Part shown: one piece after another, positions 1-9,109 of the stretch | How the letters are laid out: every line of letters starts with the position of its first letter | Numbering within the stretch: the first letter of the stretch is position 1 | Assembly (NCBI RefSeq): GCF_003260195.1 | Contig: NZ_QEIH01000006.1 | Span: 186,001 to 250,000 of the forward strand | Length of the DNA stretch: 64,000 nucleotides | Origin: Lutibacter citreus | Lineage (GTDB): Bacteria > Bacteroidota > Bacteroidia > Flavobacteriales > Flavobacteriaceae | Direction: 5' to 3' | Position numbers and translations under genes: made by a program | The notes under the pieces: model-generated | Told to the model about the DNA's origin: nothing | The model's database searches: none | Seen by the model: the letters and a program-made list of their open reading frames with translations, nothing else

Positions 1-2960
1 CTATTTAATTTAATTGGTACTTTTACTTTATTCCATCTACCTCCTTGGCTTCTTGTATTTCGTAAAAACAGTTTATCTTTTACTATTTCTCCATTAACAG
101 AAACTTTAATATAAGTTCCTCCTTCACCATCAATTTTACTACTATAACGAATATATAAATCTGCTTCTCCAGCGCCACCATCATTCTCTTGATACCATTC
201 AATTGAAGCTCCTATCTTTTTATCAAATTTCACATAACCTTTTCCATTATATTTTGATCCTCTTTTAGAAATTTCAGCATCTATTAATTTTGCGTCTTCG
301 GCTTGCTCACCTGCTATTACATATTCATTCTGAATTTCATTCCAAACAAAACCTTCATTTTTAGCAAATCTCTCTTCTAATTGCTGAACTTCTTTTCCGT
401 TTAAAACAACCAATGCTTTTACAGTAGTTCCTAATTCAACAGAAAATGATTCTGTATATTTTTTTGAATTCTTAGTTGGAATTGAACCATCAACCGTATA
501 AAACACTTCAATTTCAGCCTTCGGAAGATTTCCTCTTAAAGCTAATAATTGAGTATCAATACTTACCTTGTTTGATGTTATTTGTTTCTTTTCTCCAAGA
601 ATACAGCTTGCTAATAATGTAATAGGTTCACTACCTTCAAAAGACTCAACATAAGCACGTGTTAAACCATAAAACGCAATTCTGTTTTCAGCTTCAAAAT
701 GTTGCTCTACATCAATTGGACTTCCATTATCTAACGCTTTAATTTTTCCTGCACCAAGCACTTTAAAATAAGTTCTATTTTCTCCATAAGGATACATTTC
801 CCCATTTTCATCTGTACTTGTAACACGAACTTGAACAATGTCTTTTCCCTTTGAAGTTAATACATCACCATCAACAGATAATTTAATTTTTGAAGGTGCA
901 TTCGCAGTTCTAATTATTTTTTCTGAAACAGCTTTTCCATTATTGTAACCAATTGCTTTTAATTCTCCCGGTTTCCAAGGCACCATCCATTGGCATTGCA
1001 TTTTATCCCATTTTGCACCTGGCTTTATTTTACCTAAAGATTTTCCATTGAAAAATAATTCAATCTCATCACAATTTGAATACACCCAAACCGGTATTTC
1101 AATTCCTAGTTCAACTTTTGGATGTGTCCAATGCGGTAATATATGCACCATTGGTTTTGATGTCCACTGACTTTGGTATAAATAGAATAAATCTTTTTCA
1201 AAATTTGCCATATCTATTGCTCCTCCCATAAACGATTTAAATGGCCAACCACCGTGAACATAACTTGCTTCTCCAATATAATCATAACCAGTCCAACGAA
1301 ACGAACCAGCATATTTTGGAATATCTCTTAATTGCTCAATATTTAATCTAGATGAAACACGAACCATCGCATTATCATAACTAGAATTGAAAATTTGCTT
1401 AGGATTTAATCGCTCTAAATTAGAAGTCCAATCGTGAGAAAACACCTCTTTTTCAGTTAAATCTGGAAGCGGATATGGTTTTTGCTTTTTACTTGGGAAT
1501 CCATCTCTAAACCAAGTTTTGGTTCGATAAAAACCTCTCACTTGCCAAGTATGCGTATTTTCTGTACCAATAAAAAATTGGTCATCTTCTAATTCATCAA
1601 AGAATCCCATTTTTTCACTGTGGCCGTTAACTCCATACACATCCATATATTCTGAACTTGAATGTCCAGAAGTTACCAAACGTGTATTATCTAATTTGTG
1701 ACAAGTTTCAACTAAGTCTTTTCCAATTTCACCGTGAGTTTCATTCCCAACACTATAAATTACAATTGATGGATGATTTCTATCTCTTTTAATCCAATCT
1801 GTAACATCACGCTTCCACCATTCATTAAAACTATGTGCTCCATAATCATTGGCTGCTTTTTTTAACCAACCATCAAAAATTTCATCCATAACCATCATAC
1901 CAAGCTCATCACATAAATCGTAAAAAATTGGAGTTTGTGGGTTATGAGAAGTTCTAATTGTATTCACACCCATATCCTTCAATTGCTTAATTCTAAAACG
2001 AAGAATTTTATCTGGAACCGCAGCTCCCAAAGCTCCAGCATCTTGATGATTACAAACACCTTGTAACTTCACGTTTTTACCATTTAGCCACATTCCTGTT
2101 CCTGCTCTCCATTCAATATCTCGAACTCCAAATTTGGTTTTTTTAGAATGAAGAATTGTTTTTCCAACTTTAACTTCACTTAAAACCGTATACAAATTAG
2201 GAGCTTCAACAAACCATAATTTCGGATTATCAATTGTTAATTCTTGCGTTATAGAACCCGTATTTTTAAGTTTTATTTTTTCTAAAGTATTGGCTATTAC
2301 TTTTCCTTCATTATTTAAAATTGAAGTACATAACTGAACCTTTTTAGATTTTGAAAGTTCACTATTTAATTCGGTTTCAATAGTAACTTTATTTCCTGTT
2401 GTTTTAATATAAATCCCATCTTTTGGAATATAAATATCGTTTTTAACTTCAATCCATGTATGTGCGTAAATACCACTACCGGTGTACCAACGCGCTGATG
2501 GTTGCTTGTCATTATCTACACGAACGGCAAATGTTATTTTGTTTGAATTATTAACTTCTTCAGTAATATCATAGTTAAAAGAAATCCAACCATATGGTCG
2601 TGTTCCTATTTCCCTTCCGTTTGCCCAAACAGTACTATTCATAAAAACTCCATCAAATGAAATTTCTATGTGTTTGCCTTTCCATTCTTTAGGAACTTCA
2701 ATGGTTTTTCTGTACCAACCAAATCCGGCAGGTAAATAACCACATTGTCCACCCATTGGGTTTTCTTCATTGTATTCACCTTCAATACTCCAATCATGAG
2801 GCAAATCTAGCGTTCGCCAAGTAGTATCATCCCAACTTACTTGCTCAGCTCCTTTAACATCTTCTTGAATAAATTTCCAGTTTTCATCAAAATTAACACG
2901 TTGTTGCGCTATAAATGACATAGAAAAAAGTAACAGAAAAATAGTTGAATAAATCTTCAT
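1..2960 (-). CDS. GH2 beta-galactosidase-like enzyme, 3' end beyond window
   Basis: Open frame starting at ATG 2958-2960 and still open at base 1, so the C-terminus is missing; the CTA at bases 1-3 is out of frame. It begins with a signal peptide (MKIYSTIFLLLFSMSFIAQQ). The order is GH2 sugar-binding domain (LDLPHDWSIEGEY), immunoglobulin-like domain, and TIM barrel with acid/base Glu in YSVGNETHG; the Glu of FIGTENTHTW may be the nucleophile. C-terminal parts include a DUF4982-like domain (WVYSNCDEIELFFNGKSLG), an invasin-like beta domain, a chitobiase-type domain (VFYTVDGSIPTKNSKKY) and a CBM6/35-like segment. It would remove terminal beta-galactose from oligosaccharides in the periplasm or at the surface. 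It follows the sulfatase at 2963 by 2 bases, so the two are co-transcribed. GH2 membership is firm; the substrate is inferred from context. Confidence 0.9.
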   Translation of the reverse strand, partial: MKIYSTIFLLLFSMSFIAQQRVNFDENWKFIQEDVKGAEQVSWDDTTWRTLDLPHDWSIEGEYNEENPMGGQCGYLPAGFGWYRKTIEVPKEWKGKHIEISFDGVFMNSTVWANGREIGTRPYGWISFNYDITEEVNNSNKITFAVRVDNDKQPSARWYTGSGIYAHTWIEVKNDIYIPKDGIYIKTTGNKVTIETELNSELSKSKKVQLCTSILNNEGKVIANTLEKIKLKNTGSITQELTIDNPKLWFVEAPNLYTVLSEVKVGKTILHSKKTKFGVRDIEWRAGTGMWLNGKNVKLQGVCNHQDAGALGAAVPDKILRFRIKQLKDMGVNTIRTSHNPQTPIFYDLCDELGMMVMDEIFDGWLKKAANDYGAHSFNEWWKRDVTDWIKRDRNHPSIVIYSVGNETHGEIGKDLVETCHKLDNTRLVTSGHSSSEYMDVYGVNGHSEKMGFFDELEDDQFFIGTENTHTWQVRGFYRTKTWFRDGFPSKKQKPYPLPDLTEKEVFSHDWTSNLERLNPKQIFNSSYDNAMVRVSSRLNIEQLRDIPKYAGSFRWTGYDYIGEASYVHGGWPFKSFMGGAIDMANFEKDLFYLYQSQWTSKPMVHILPHWTHPKVELGIEIPVWVYSNCDEIELFFNGKSLGKIKPGAKWDKMQCQWMVPWKPGELKAIGYNNGKAVSEKIIRTANAPSKIKLSVDGDVLTSKGKDIVQVRVTSTDENGEMYPYGENRTYFKVLGAGKIKALDNGSPIDVEQHFEAENRIAFYGLTRAYVESFEGSEPITLLASCILGEKKQITSNKVSIDTQLLALRGNLPKAEIEVFYTVDGSIPTKNSKKYTESFSVELGTTVKALVVLNGKEVQQLEERFAKNEGFVWNEIQNEYVIAGEQAEDAKLIDAEISKRGSKYNGKGYVKFDKKIGASIEWYQENDGGAGEADLYIRYSSKIDGEGGTYIKVSVNGEIVKDKLFLRNTRSQGGRWNKVKVPIKLN

Positions 2961-2962
2961 AT

Positions 2963-4435
2963 TTATTTTTGTTTTGGTTTAAATGGAAACAATTCAGAAT
3001 CTACATGAGCAGTTTTCATAATTTGAGCAATTTCAGCTACAATTTCAGGATGTTTATCTGCTACATTATTACTTTCTGAAGGATCTTTAGCTAAGTTGTA
3101 CAATTCAATTTTTGCTTTTTCATTTTTTAAAACATTGTAAACAACACCTTTCCAATCACCTTTTCTAACAGCTTGTTTACCTCCTTTATGGTTAAATTCC
3201 CAATATAAATACTCATGTTCTTTTTGATTTGGTTGTTGTAATAGACTTGGTAAAAACGAAATACCATCCGTTGTTGAAGGAGTTTCTACACCAATAATTT
3301 CAGCAAAAGTTGGCATCATATCCCAAAATGCTGAAACGTGATCTGATACAGTTCCTGCTTTAACCTTAGTTGGCCAAGAAATAATAAAAGGAGCTCTTAC
3401 ACCACCTTCATATAAATCCCTTTTAATTCCTCTAAATCCTGCTGCACTATTAAAAAATTCAGGATTTGCTCCACCCGCATTATGCGGGCCATTATCACTT
3501 GTAAAAATTATAATTGTATTATCTTCAATACCTAATTCTTTCACTTTAGCAACAATTTGACCAACATAAACATCAGTTCTATAAACCATTGAAGCAAAAG
3601 CAGCAAAAGGTTCTTTTTGTGTACAATATTTATCTTTTACAATATCCGGACCATAATCCGAAGCATACGGCTCTGTATATGGAACTTCTTTAAACTTTCC
3701 TTGATACTTTTTAAAAATAGAATCTTGAGGAGAAATCAACTCTGCGTGTGGCAATACAAGTGGTACATAAGCAAAAAACGGCTTATTCTTATTGTCTTCT
3801 ATAAATTCTAACGTAGCATCTTGAATATTATCAGGAGCATAGGTTACTGTATTTGTCCAATCGTTTCCTTCTAAAATATCTTTTTCATCATTCTTCCAAA
3901 GGTATGGTGGGTAATATCTATGCGCCATTCGCTGGCAATTGTAGCCATAAAACTCATCAAATCCTTGATTTATAGCATCTCCTTCAGAACCAATATAACC
4001 TAATCCCCATTTTCCAAAAGCACCAGTTACATACCCTGCTTCTTTCATCATTTCAGCAATAGTATAAGAATTTGCAGGCATAGGAGTTTGTCCTTCTCTA
4101 CCTTTTAATTCTTTGTTTCCTCTAATTGGTGTATGCCCCGTATGTTGACCTGTCATTAACGAAGAACGAGATGGAGCACAAACAGTAGAGCCACTATAAT
4201 GCTGTGTAAATTTCATTCCGTTTGCTGCCAAACTATCAATGTTTGGTGTTTGAAATTTCTCTTGACCATAACAACTTAAATCTCCATACCCTAAATCATC
4301 TGCTAAAATGTATATGATATTAGGTTTTTTAACATCTTCTTTTTTGTTCTTTTTTGTTGAATTACAAGAAGCTAAACCAGCTACTAAAACAACCAAAAAG
4401 ATAAGGACTTGATTTCTGAAATACATACTTTTCAA
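2963..4435 (-). CDS. S1-family sulfatase, lipoprotein
   Basis: 490 aa. Lipoprotein signal with lipobox LASC (Cys24), so probably membrane-anchored. The S1 sulfatase (alkaline phosphatase fold) motifs are intact: ADDLGYGD metal ligands at 45-52, formylglycine motif CAPSR with Cys86, GKWGLG, and FTSDNGPH for the second metal site. It removes sulfate esters from a carbohydrate; the position attacked cannot be read from sequence. It is closely similar in the N-terminal half to the neighbour at 4693 (shared LSCYGQEKF and TPNID), so the two are paralogues with probably different specificities. The gap of 257 bases upstream contains the neighbour's terminator, so this gene likely starts its own transcript, continuing into the GH2 gene. 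Confidence 0.93.
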   Translation of the reverse strand: MKSMYFRNQVLIFLVVLVAGLASCNSTKKNKKEDVKKPNIIYILADDLGYGDLSCYGQEKFQTPNIDSLAANGMKFTQHYSGSTVCAPSRSSLMTGQHTGHTPIRGNKELKGREGQTPMPANSYTIAEMMKEAGYVTGAFGKWGLGYIGSEGDAINQGFDEFYGYNCQRMAHRYYPPYLWKNDEKDILEGNDWTNTVTYAPDNIQDATLEFIEDNKNKPFFAYVPLVLPHAELISPQDSIFKKYQGKFKEVPYTEPYASDYGPDIVKDKYCTQKEPFAAFASMVYRTDVYVGQIVAKVKELGIEDNTIIIFTSDNGPHNAGGANPEFFNSAAGFRGIKRDLYEGGVRAPFIISWPTKVKAGTVSDHVSAFWDMMPTFAEIIGVETPSTTDGISFLPSLLQQPNQKEHEYLYWEFNHKGGKQAVRKGDWKGVVYNVLKNEKAKIELYNLAKDPSESNNVADKHPEIVAEIAQIMKTAHVDSELFPFKPKQK

Positions 4436-4574
4436 TTTTACTTTATTTTAAAAAATAAAATTCGCCTTTTTACAATAAAAATATGTTGTTATTGATAAAT
4501 AATTTGTTCTTTTAAGTTTAATTGACATCTAAAACGAATATCGATAGATACAAATTGATTCTATTTTAGGCTTA

Positions 4575-4616
4575 AACAATAAAAAGAGTGTATTTGCTAG
4601 TACAAATACGCTCTTT
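4575..4616 (-). terminator. Rho-independent terminator after the sulfatase at 4693
   Basis: A 14-base stem, 4583-4596 against 4603-4616 (AAAGAGTGTATTTG and CAAATACGCTCTTT, one G-U pair), with a 6-base loop. Read on the minus strand it is followed by CTCTTTTTATTG, a T-rich tail. It separates the 10504-4693 unit from the next unit, whose start at 4435 implies a promoter between 4436 and 4575. Confidence 0.85.
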
Positions 4617-4692
4617 ATTCAATATTCTTTTACTATTAGACTTTTATCTACACTTCAATGGTCATTTAGTACATAGTTACTTATTAAAACAA

Positions 4693-6108
4693 CTAGTTAT
4701 ACTGCTTTATAACTTTCATCATTTTAGCAACCATTTTAGGGTTTTCAGACGCCATATTATTTTCTTCACCTAAATCTTTCGATAAATCATACAATTCAAA
4801 CGGAGTAACATGTTCTGGTGATTTACTTGTTTTATTATAATTTATTAAAACTCCTTTGTAATCTCCAATTCTTACAGCCACCTTCGTTGTTTGCCAATTT
4901 GTAAATTTCCAATACAAATAATCCGCTTTTTTTTGTTTTGATTTTTTTCCTAATAACGTTGGTAAAAATGAAATTCCATCACATTGCTCAGGAATTGGTT
5001 GATTTGTAAGTTCAGAAGCTGTAGCCATAACATCCCAAAATGCACTCGGATGATTAGTTACACTTCCTGCTTTTATTTTACCTGGCCAATAAGCTAGCAT
5101 TGGAGCTCTAATTCCTCCTTCATACACATCTCTTTTCCCTCCTTTTAAATTTCCATTTGAATTCCAAAAATTCGGATCGTGACCACCCTCATGATGTGCT
5201 CCATTGTCACTCGTAAAAATGATAATTGTATTATCATCAATACCTAAATCCTCAAGAATCGTCATAATTTCTCCTACCTGAGAATCTAAATGCTGTACCA
5301 TTGCAGGAAAAGCAGCTACTGGATTTATAACTTCTTTTACATATTGATTTTTCCCTATTGTATATTTCCCTATTTTTTCTTCAAATTGAGGTAATTTCTT
5401 TCTCCATTTATCATGCAACTTTTTAGGAGCGTGCATTGCAGCATGAGGTATTGCTGTAGGAATATAACAGAAAAAAGGCTTGTTTGCAGCTGCATTTGTT
5501 TTTATAAAGTTAAAAGCTTTATCCATAATTTTATCATGAACATAGGTTCCTTCTTCCATTACAACTTCTTCTCCATTATGCACCATTACTTTTGGATAAT
5601 AAGTATGAGCCTCAGATTGGGTTTTCCAACCATAAAACTCATCAAATCCATTATTTAAAGGATTTCTATCTCCTGCTTCATTAGTATAACCAAGTCCCCA
5701 TTTTCCATATGCTCCCGTAGCATAACCAGCATTTTTAAAAACCTCTGGTAACACTATCATTTCTGAATCTAATGGCGGTTCTTCTTTTGAATTCCCTGTT
5801 ATATATACATTTCCAGGATGCTGCCCAGTCATTAAAACAGCTCTTGAAGGACTACACACCGAATTACCAGAATAATGATCTGTAAATTTCATTCCTTTTT
5901 CAGCTAACTTATCAATATTTGGAGTTTTAAATTTCTCTTGTCCGTAACAACTTAAATCTCCATAACCCAAATCATCTGCTAAAATGTAAATAACATTAGG
6001 CTTTGATGTATTATTCTTATTTTGACTATTAATTTCAACAAACGAAAGCAGCATTAAGATAAGTACGGTAAGCAATCGAATTCCTTTTTTATTTTGTAAC
6101 ATTTTCAA
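4693..6108 (-). CDS. S1-family sulfatase
   Basis: 471 aa with a signal peptide ending near MLLSFVEINSQ. S1 motifs: ADDLGYGDLSCYG at 44-56, formylglycine motif CSPSR with Cys85, GKWGLG, and FTSDNGAHHEGGHD. No lipobox, so it is likely a soluble periplasmic enzyme. It is a paralogue of the product of 2963-4435: both share the GQEKF and TPNID blocks and the YEGGIRAP/YEGGVRAP block near residue 325. It is the last gene of a unit that also holds an alpha-glycosidase and two S1_7-like sulfatases, with only 3 bases to the upstream gene. Sulfatase identity is firm, regiospecificity unknown. Confidence 0.93.
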   Translation of the reverse strand: MKMLQNKKGIRLLTVLILMLLSFVEINSQNKNNTSKPNVIYILADDLGYGDLSCYGQEKFKTPNIDKLAEKGMKFTDHYSGNSVCSPSRAVLMTGQHPGNVYITGNSKEEPPLDSEMIVLPEVFKNAGYATGAYGKWGLGYTNEAGDRNPLNNGFDEFYGWKTQSEAHTYYPKVMVHNGEEVVMEEGTYVHDKIMDKAFNFIKTNAAANKPFFCYIPTAIPHAAMHAPKKLHDKWRKKLPQFEEKIGKYTIGKNQYVKEVINPVAAFPAMVQHLDSQVGEIMTILEDLGIDDNTIIIFTSDNGAHHEGGHDPNFWNSNGNLKGGKRDVYEGGIRAPMLAYWPGKIKAGSVTNHPSAFWDVMATASELTNQPIPEQCDGISFLPTLLGKKSKQKKADYLYWKFTNWQTTKVAVRIGDYKGVLINYNKTSKSPEHVTPFELYDLSKDLGEENNMASENPKMVAKMMKVIKQYN

Positions 6109-6111
6109 TCT

Positions 6112-7578
6112 TTATTTCTTATAAAATTCTGATATTATTTTTCGTTCACCTTTTGCATAATCCCATAAGTAATCACCTGTTTCATCTACACATTTTTGAC
6201 TAATATGATGCGGTAAAACAGAAACTAGCGGATAACCCGTTTTACCTTTAAACATTGCTAAATGCTTTAAATATTTTTCTTCAGTTAAAGCTTTTTCAGA
6301 AGAATCGTTACCTCCAATATGATCTAAATTAATACACCTTCCTGGTGAAGATTTATACGTTACCTTATAATGCGTTTTTACACGTGCAGGCCAATTATAT
6401 TTATCGTTCAACCAAACATCATTAGTTCTAGTTACATCTGTAAATTTAGTAAAGAAAATATCTGGAACGTGAAACTCCATTTCAATTGTTGGGTCTATTG
6501 CTTTTGCTGCTCTATACAATTCTTTATGAATATGTAACATATCAGATTTTGTATTATATGACATGTCAATTTTAAATTTTCGTACACCAATTGAATAAAA
6601 TCTGTTTATTACTTCGGAAGCATACTCAAAAATATCTGCCTTTGGATTTAACCAACGTTCATCTTTTTCTTTATCTATCTTTTTATTTACTCTCCAATCA
6701 CCTAACATATCGGGATATTTCTGAGCAATTGAACTTGCATGATGAATTTTAGGAAATGCAATCCATAAACCAGGAGTAAATCCTTTGTTTTGAATCATAT
6801 CCATTGTTTTTCTAAAATCTGGAAACTTTTTAGTATCTGCATGCCAAGTACCAAAACCTGAGTTTAAGCTTCCATCAGGAAATTGTCCCCAACCGTGATC
6901 GAGTGTCATTTTTCCTTTTGGATACCCAAATTCTATAATTTTATCTAAATACTTCTCTACAAAATCATGTGTTAATAAATTAAAATGTCCTCGTCTAACT
7001 TTAGATGCTATTTTTTGTTCAACCCAAGTGCAATACTCAACTTCTCCCCAAAATTTTGGTGTAGAAGTGTACGGTTTAAAATTTAACCGTTTCATCATTA
7101 TTGAATTATATTGCATCCATGCTTCATCTCCATTTTCTTTTTCATCAATAAACAATTCTTGACCTTCAGGTACTGAAATTGTTAATGTTTCAACACCATC
7201 AAAACTAAAGGTTGAATTTTCAAACCCTAAAGATGTCATAAAACCAACAAACTTTCCTTTAGCATCAATAATTACTGGAGAACCAGACATTCCTGACGCA
7301 GGAATTGTAAACGGATTGTGTTCAAAAGATTCACTTTTATAATAATGTGCTCCACCACCTTTTTCTGCTGCAGTAGATAAACTATGATAAGGTAAAAACA
7401 ACGGTGTAGTTACTTTTAAGGTAACCTTTTCAATAGTTCTTCCTCCTTTTACAACAGCACCTGAAGTATAACCGTCTTCAGATTTTTCAACATTTATTGA
7501 AGGAGCTCCACAACCAACTAATCCAACACCTGCAATTCCTAAACCAGCCTTTTTTATAAAGTCTCTTCTGTTTTTCAT
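6112..7578 (-). CDS. Alpha-galactosidase-like glycoside hydrolase (GH36/GH31-type barrel), Tat lipoprotein
   Basis: 488 aa. The N-terminus has a twin-arginine motif (RRDF) and a lipobox LVGC (Cys23), so it is probably exported folded and lipid-anchored. An N-terminal beta domain is followed from about residue 175 by a barrel with features of clan GH-D/GH31 alpha-glycosidases: DHGWGQFPDG near 227-236, GLWIAFPK, the probable nucleophile Asp338 in KFKIDMSY, and TRTNDVW with Asp387 as a candidate acid/base. The family would hydrolyse terminal alpha-galactosides. Carrageenans carry alternating alpha-1,3 and beta-1,4 galactose linkages, so such an activity fits the locus. The exact CAZy family (GH36, GH27, GH31 or unassigned) could not be fixed. 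It lies 3 and 6 bases from its neighbours, both sulfatases. Confidence 0.7.
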   Translation of the reverse strand: MKNRRDFIKKAGLGIAGVGLVGCGAPSINVEKSEDGYTSGAVVKGGRTIEKVTLKVTTPLFLPYHSLSTAAEKGGGAHYYKSESFEHNPFTIPASGMSGSPVIIDAKGKFVGFMTSLGFENSTFSFDGVETLTISVPEGQELFIDEKENGDEAWMQYNSIMMKRLNFKPYTSTPKFWGEVEYCTWVEQKIASKVRRGHFNLLTHDFVEKYLDKIIEFGYPKGKMTLDHGWGQFPDGSLNSGFGTWHADTKKFPDFRKTMDMIQNKGFTPGLWIAFPKIHHASSIAQKYPDMLGDWRVNKKIDKEKDERWLNPKADIFEYASEVINRFYSIGVRKFKIDMSYNTKSDMLHIHKELYRAAKAIDPTIEMEFHVPDIFFTKFTDVTRTNDVWLNDKYNWPARVKTHYKVTYKSSPGRCINLDHIGGNDSSEKALTEEKYLKHLAMFKGKTGYPLVSVLPHHISQKCVDETGDYLWDYAKGERKIISEFYKK

Positions 7579-7584
7579 AGTCTA

Positions 7585-9090
7585 TTATTTCAGTTTGCTT
7601 AAATCTCTTGTTTTTTTAATTGATGGATCAGCATCTGCATCTACATAATTTTTCATTTTATCGAAATGAATTTTACTTGGAACTTGACGCTTTTTAGGAA
7701 CTGATTTTTTTAATTCATTTGCAATAGATCTATATTTAGAGTTTGAAATTAAGTTTGTCCATTCCATTGGATCTTCTTCAACATTGTATAATTGCTCTGT
7801 ACCGTTTAATTCTAACAAATAATGCCATTTTCCTTTTAATACTGAAGCTCCACTTGTTGTTATGGTAACTCCTGAATATTCCCATTTTGATTTTGAATTT
7901 TTCAATATTTTAGAAAAATCATGTCCATCAATGTTCGCCTTTTCGGGCAATCCACACAATGAAACCAATGTTGGATATAAATCTATTAAACTAACATTAT
8001 GATCTACAACCTCAGCTTTTTTCATTCCTGGAAGTCTAACAAACAAAGGTGTTTTAACAGCTTCTAACCAAGTAGTATTTTTAAGGTAACGCTGTTTTTC
8101 ACCTAAATGCCAACCGTGATCTCCCCAAATAACGACTATGGTATTATCCGCATGTCCACTTTTTTCTAGCGCATCCATTACAACACCCAAACAAGCATCT
8201 ACATATGAAATACTAGCCAAATAAGCTCTTGTCGCCTCCTTTTCTAATCCGTTTTTTTTAATCCAATTATACTCTCCTGAAGGTTGAAATGCTTTTTCTC
8301 CATTTGGTTTTAAAATATCATCCAAATCATTTTCAGGAACAATTGGTGCTTTAATTTTATCAACATCATACATATCAAAAAATTCTTGAGGAACAATCCA
8401 AGGTAAATGCGGTTTTATAAACCCAACACCCATAAAAAATGGTTTATCAAAATCTTTTTTCAATTGCGTTTTTGCCCAATCGGCTACTTTATAATCTACC
8501 GTTTCTTCAAAAGAATCAATAGTTGGACCCCAACTTAATTTACTTTTCTTCCCTTTAAATTCAGGCTTTTTAACTCCGTTTATAATTCCTGCTTTGGAAG
8601 CTGTGTATCTTTTTTTATCTATAGGATCTTTTTCATATCTACGAGCACGTGCAAATTCATCCCAAGCCCAATGTCCAAAATCAGTACCAAATTCAGCACC
8701 GTGTTTATGGAATATTTTTCCATTAGCCATTGTATGATAGCCGTTTTTTGAAAAATATTCTGGAAGTGTAGCATTCTTTTTAACCAATTCAGAATAAATC
8801 ATATTTTGAGCATTCCCGTAAACACCGCTTCTATTTGGCATAAAACCAGAAAGAATTGCAGAACGTGATGGGCCACATATAGGTGCTGCACAAACTGCAT
8901 TTTTAAACACCATTGCTCCTTGTTTGGTGAACTTATCCATATTTGGAGTTATAGCTTGCTGATTTCCATTTAAAGGCCCAACCCAATCGTTAATATCATC
9001 AATGGCTATAAATAATACATTCGGTTGTTTTTGTGCTGATACATGGAATATTCCAAGTGTTAAGATTGCTAAAAGAATTATTTTTTTCAT
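7585..9090 (-). CDS. S1-family sulfatase, iduronate-2-sulfatase-like (S1_7 type)
   Basis: 501 aa with signal peptide MKKIILLAILTLGIFHVSAQ. Motifs: IDDINDWVG at 30-38, formylglycine motif CGPSR with Cys72, and WGDHGWHLGEKQ near residue 324. The DDxNDWVG plus GDHGWHLGEK combination is typical of iduronate-2-sulfatase-like enzymes, classed as S1_7, a subfamily often found in marine galactan and ulvan loci. The next gene upstream (9110) is a paralogue with the same motifs, giving a tandem duplicate 19 bases apart. The substrate here is inferred to be a sulfated galactose unit, not iduronate. No lipobox; periplasmic location likely. Confidence 0.92.
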   Translation of the reverse strand: MKKIILLAILTLGIFHVSAQKQPNVLFIAIDDINDWVGPLNGNQQAITPNMDKFTKQGAMVFKNAVCAAPICGPSRSAILSGFMPNRSGVYGNAQNMIYSELVKKNATLPEYFSKNGYHTMANGKIFHKHGAEFGTDFGHWAWDEFARARRYEKDPIDKKRYTASKAGIINGVKKPEFKGKKSKLSWGPTIDSFEETVDYKVADWAKTQLKKDFDKPFFMGVGFIKPHLPWIVPQEFFDMYDVDKIKAPIVPENDLDDILKPNGEKAFQPSGEYNWIKKNGLEKEATRAYLASISYVDACLGVVMDALEKSGHADNTIVVIWGDHGWHLGEKQRYLKNTTWLEAVKTPLFVRLPGMKKAEVVDHNVSLIDLYPTLVSLCGLPEKANIDGHDFSKILKNSKSKWEYSGVTITTSGASVLKGKWHYLLELNGTEQLYNVEEDPMEWTNLISNSKYRSIANELKKSVPKKRQVPSKIHFDKMKNYVDADADPSIKKTRDLSKLK

Positions 9091-9109
9091 TGTTATTTAT
9101 TTAGTGCTA

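Noticed and set aside
1-3. CTA at the left edge as the stop codon of the GH2 gene
   Set aside because: The frame set by the ATG at 2958-2960 places codons at positions divisible by three, so CTA at 1-3 is out of frame and the gene is still open at the edge.
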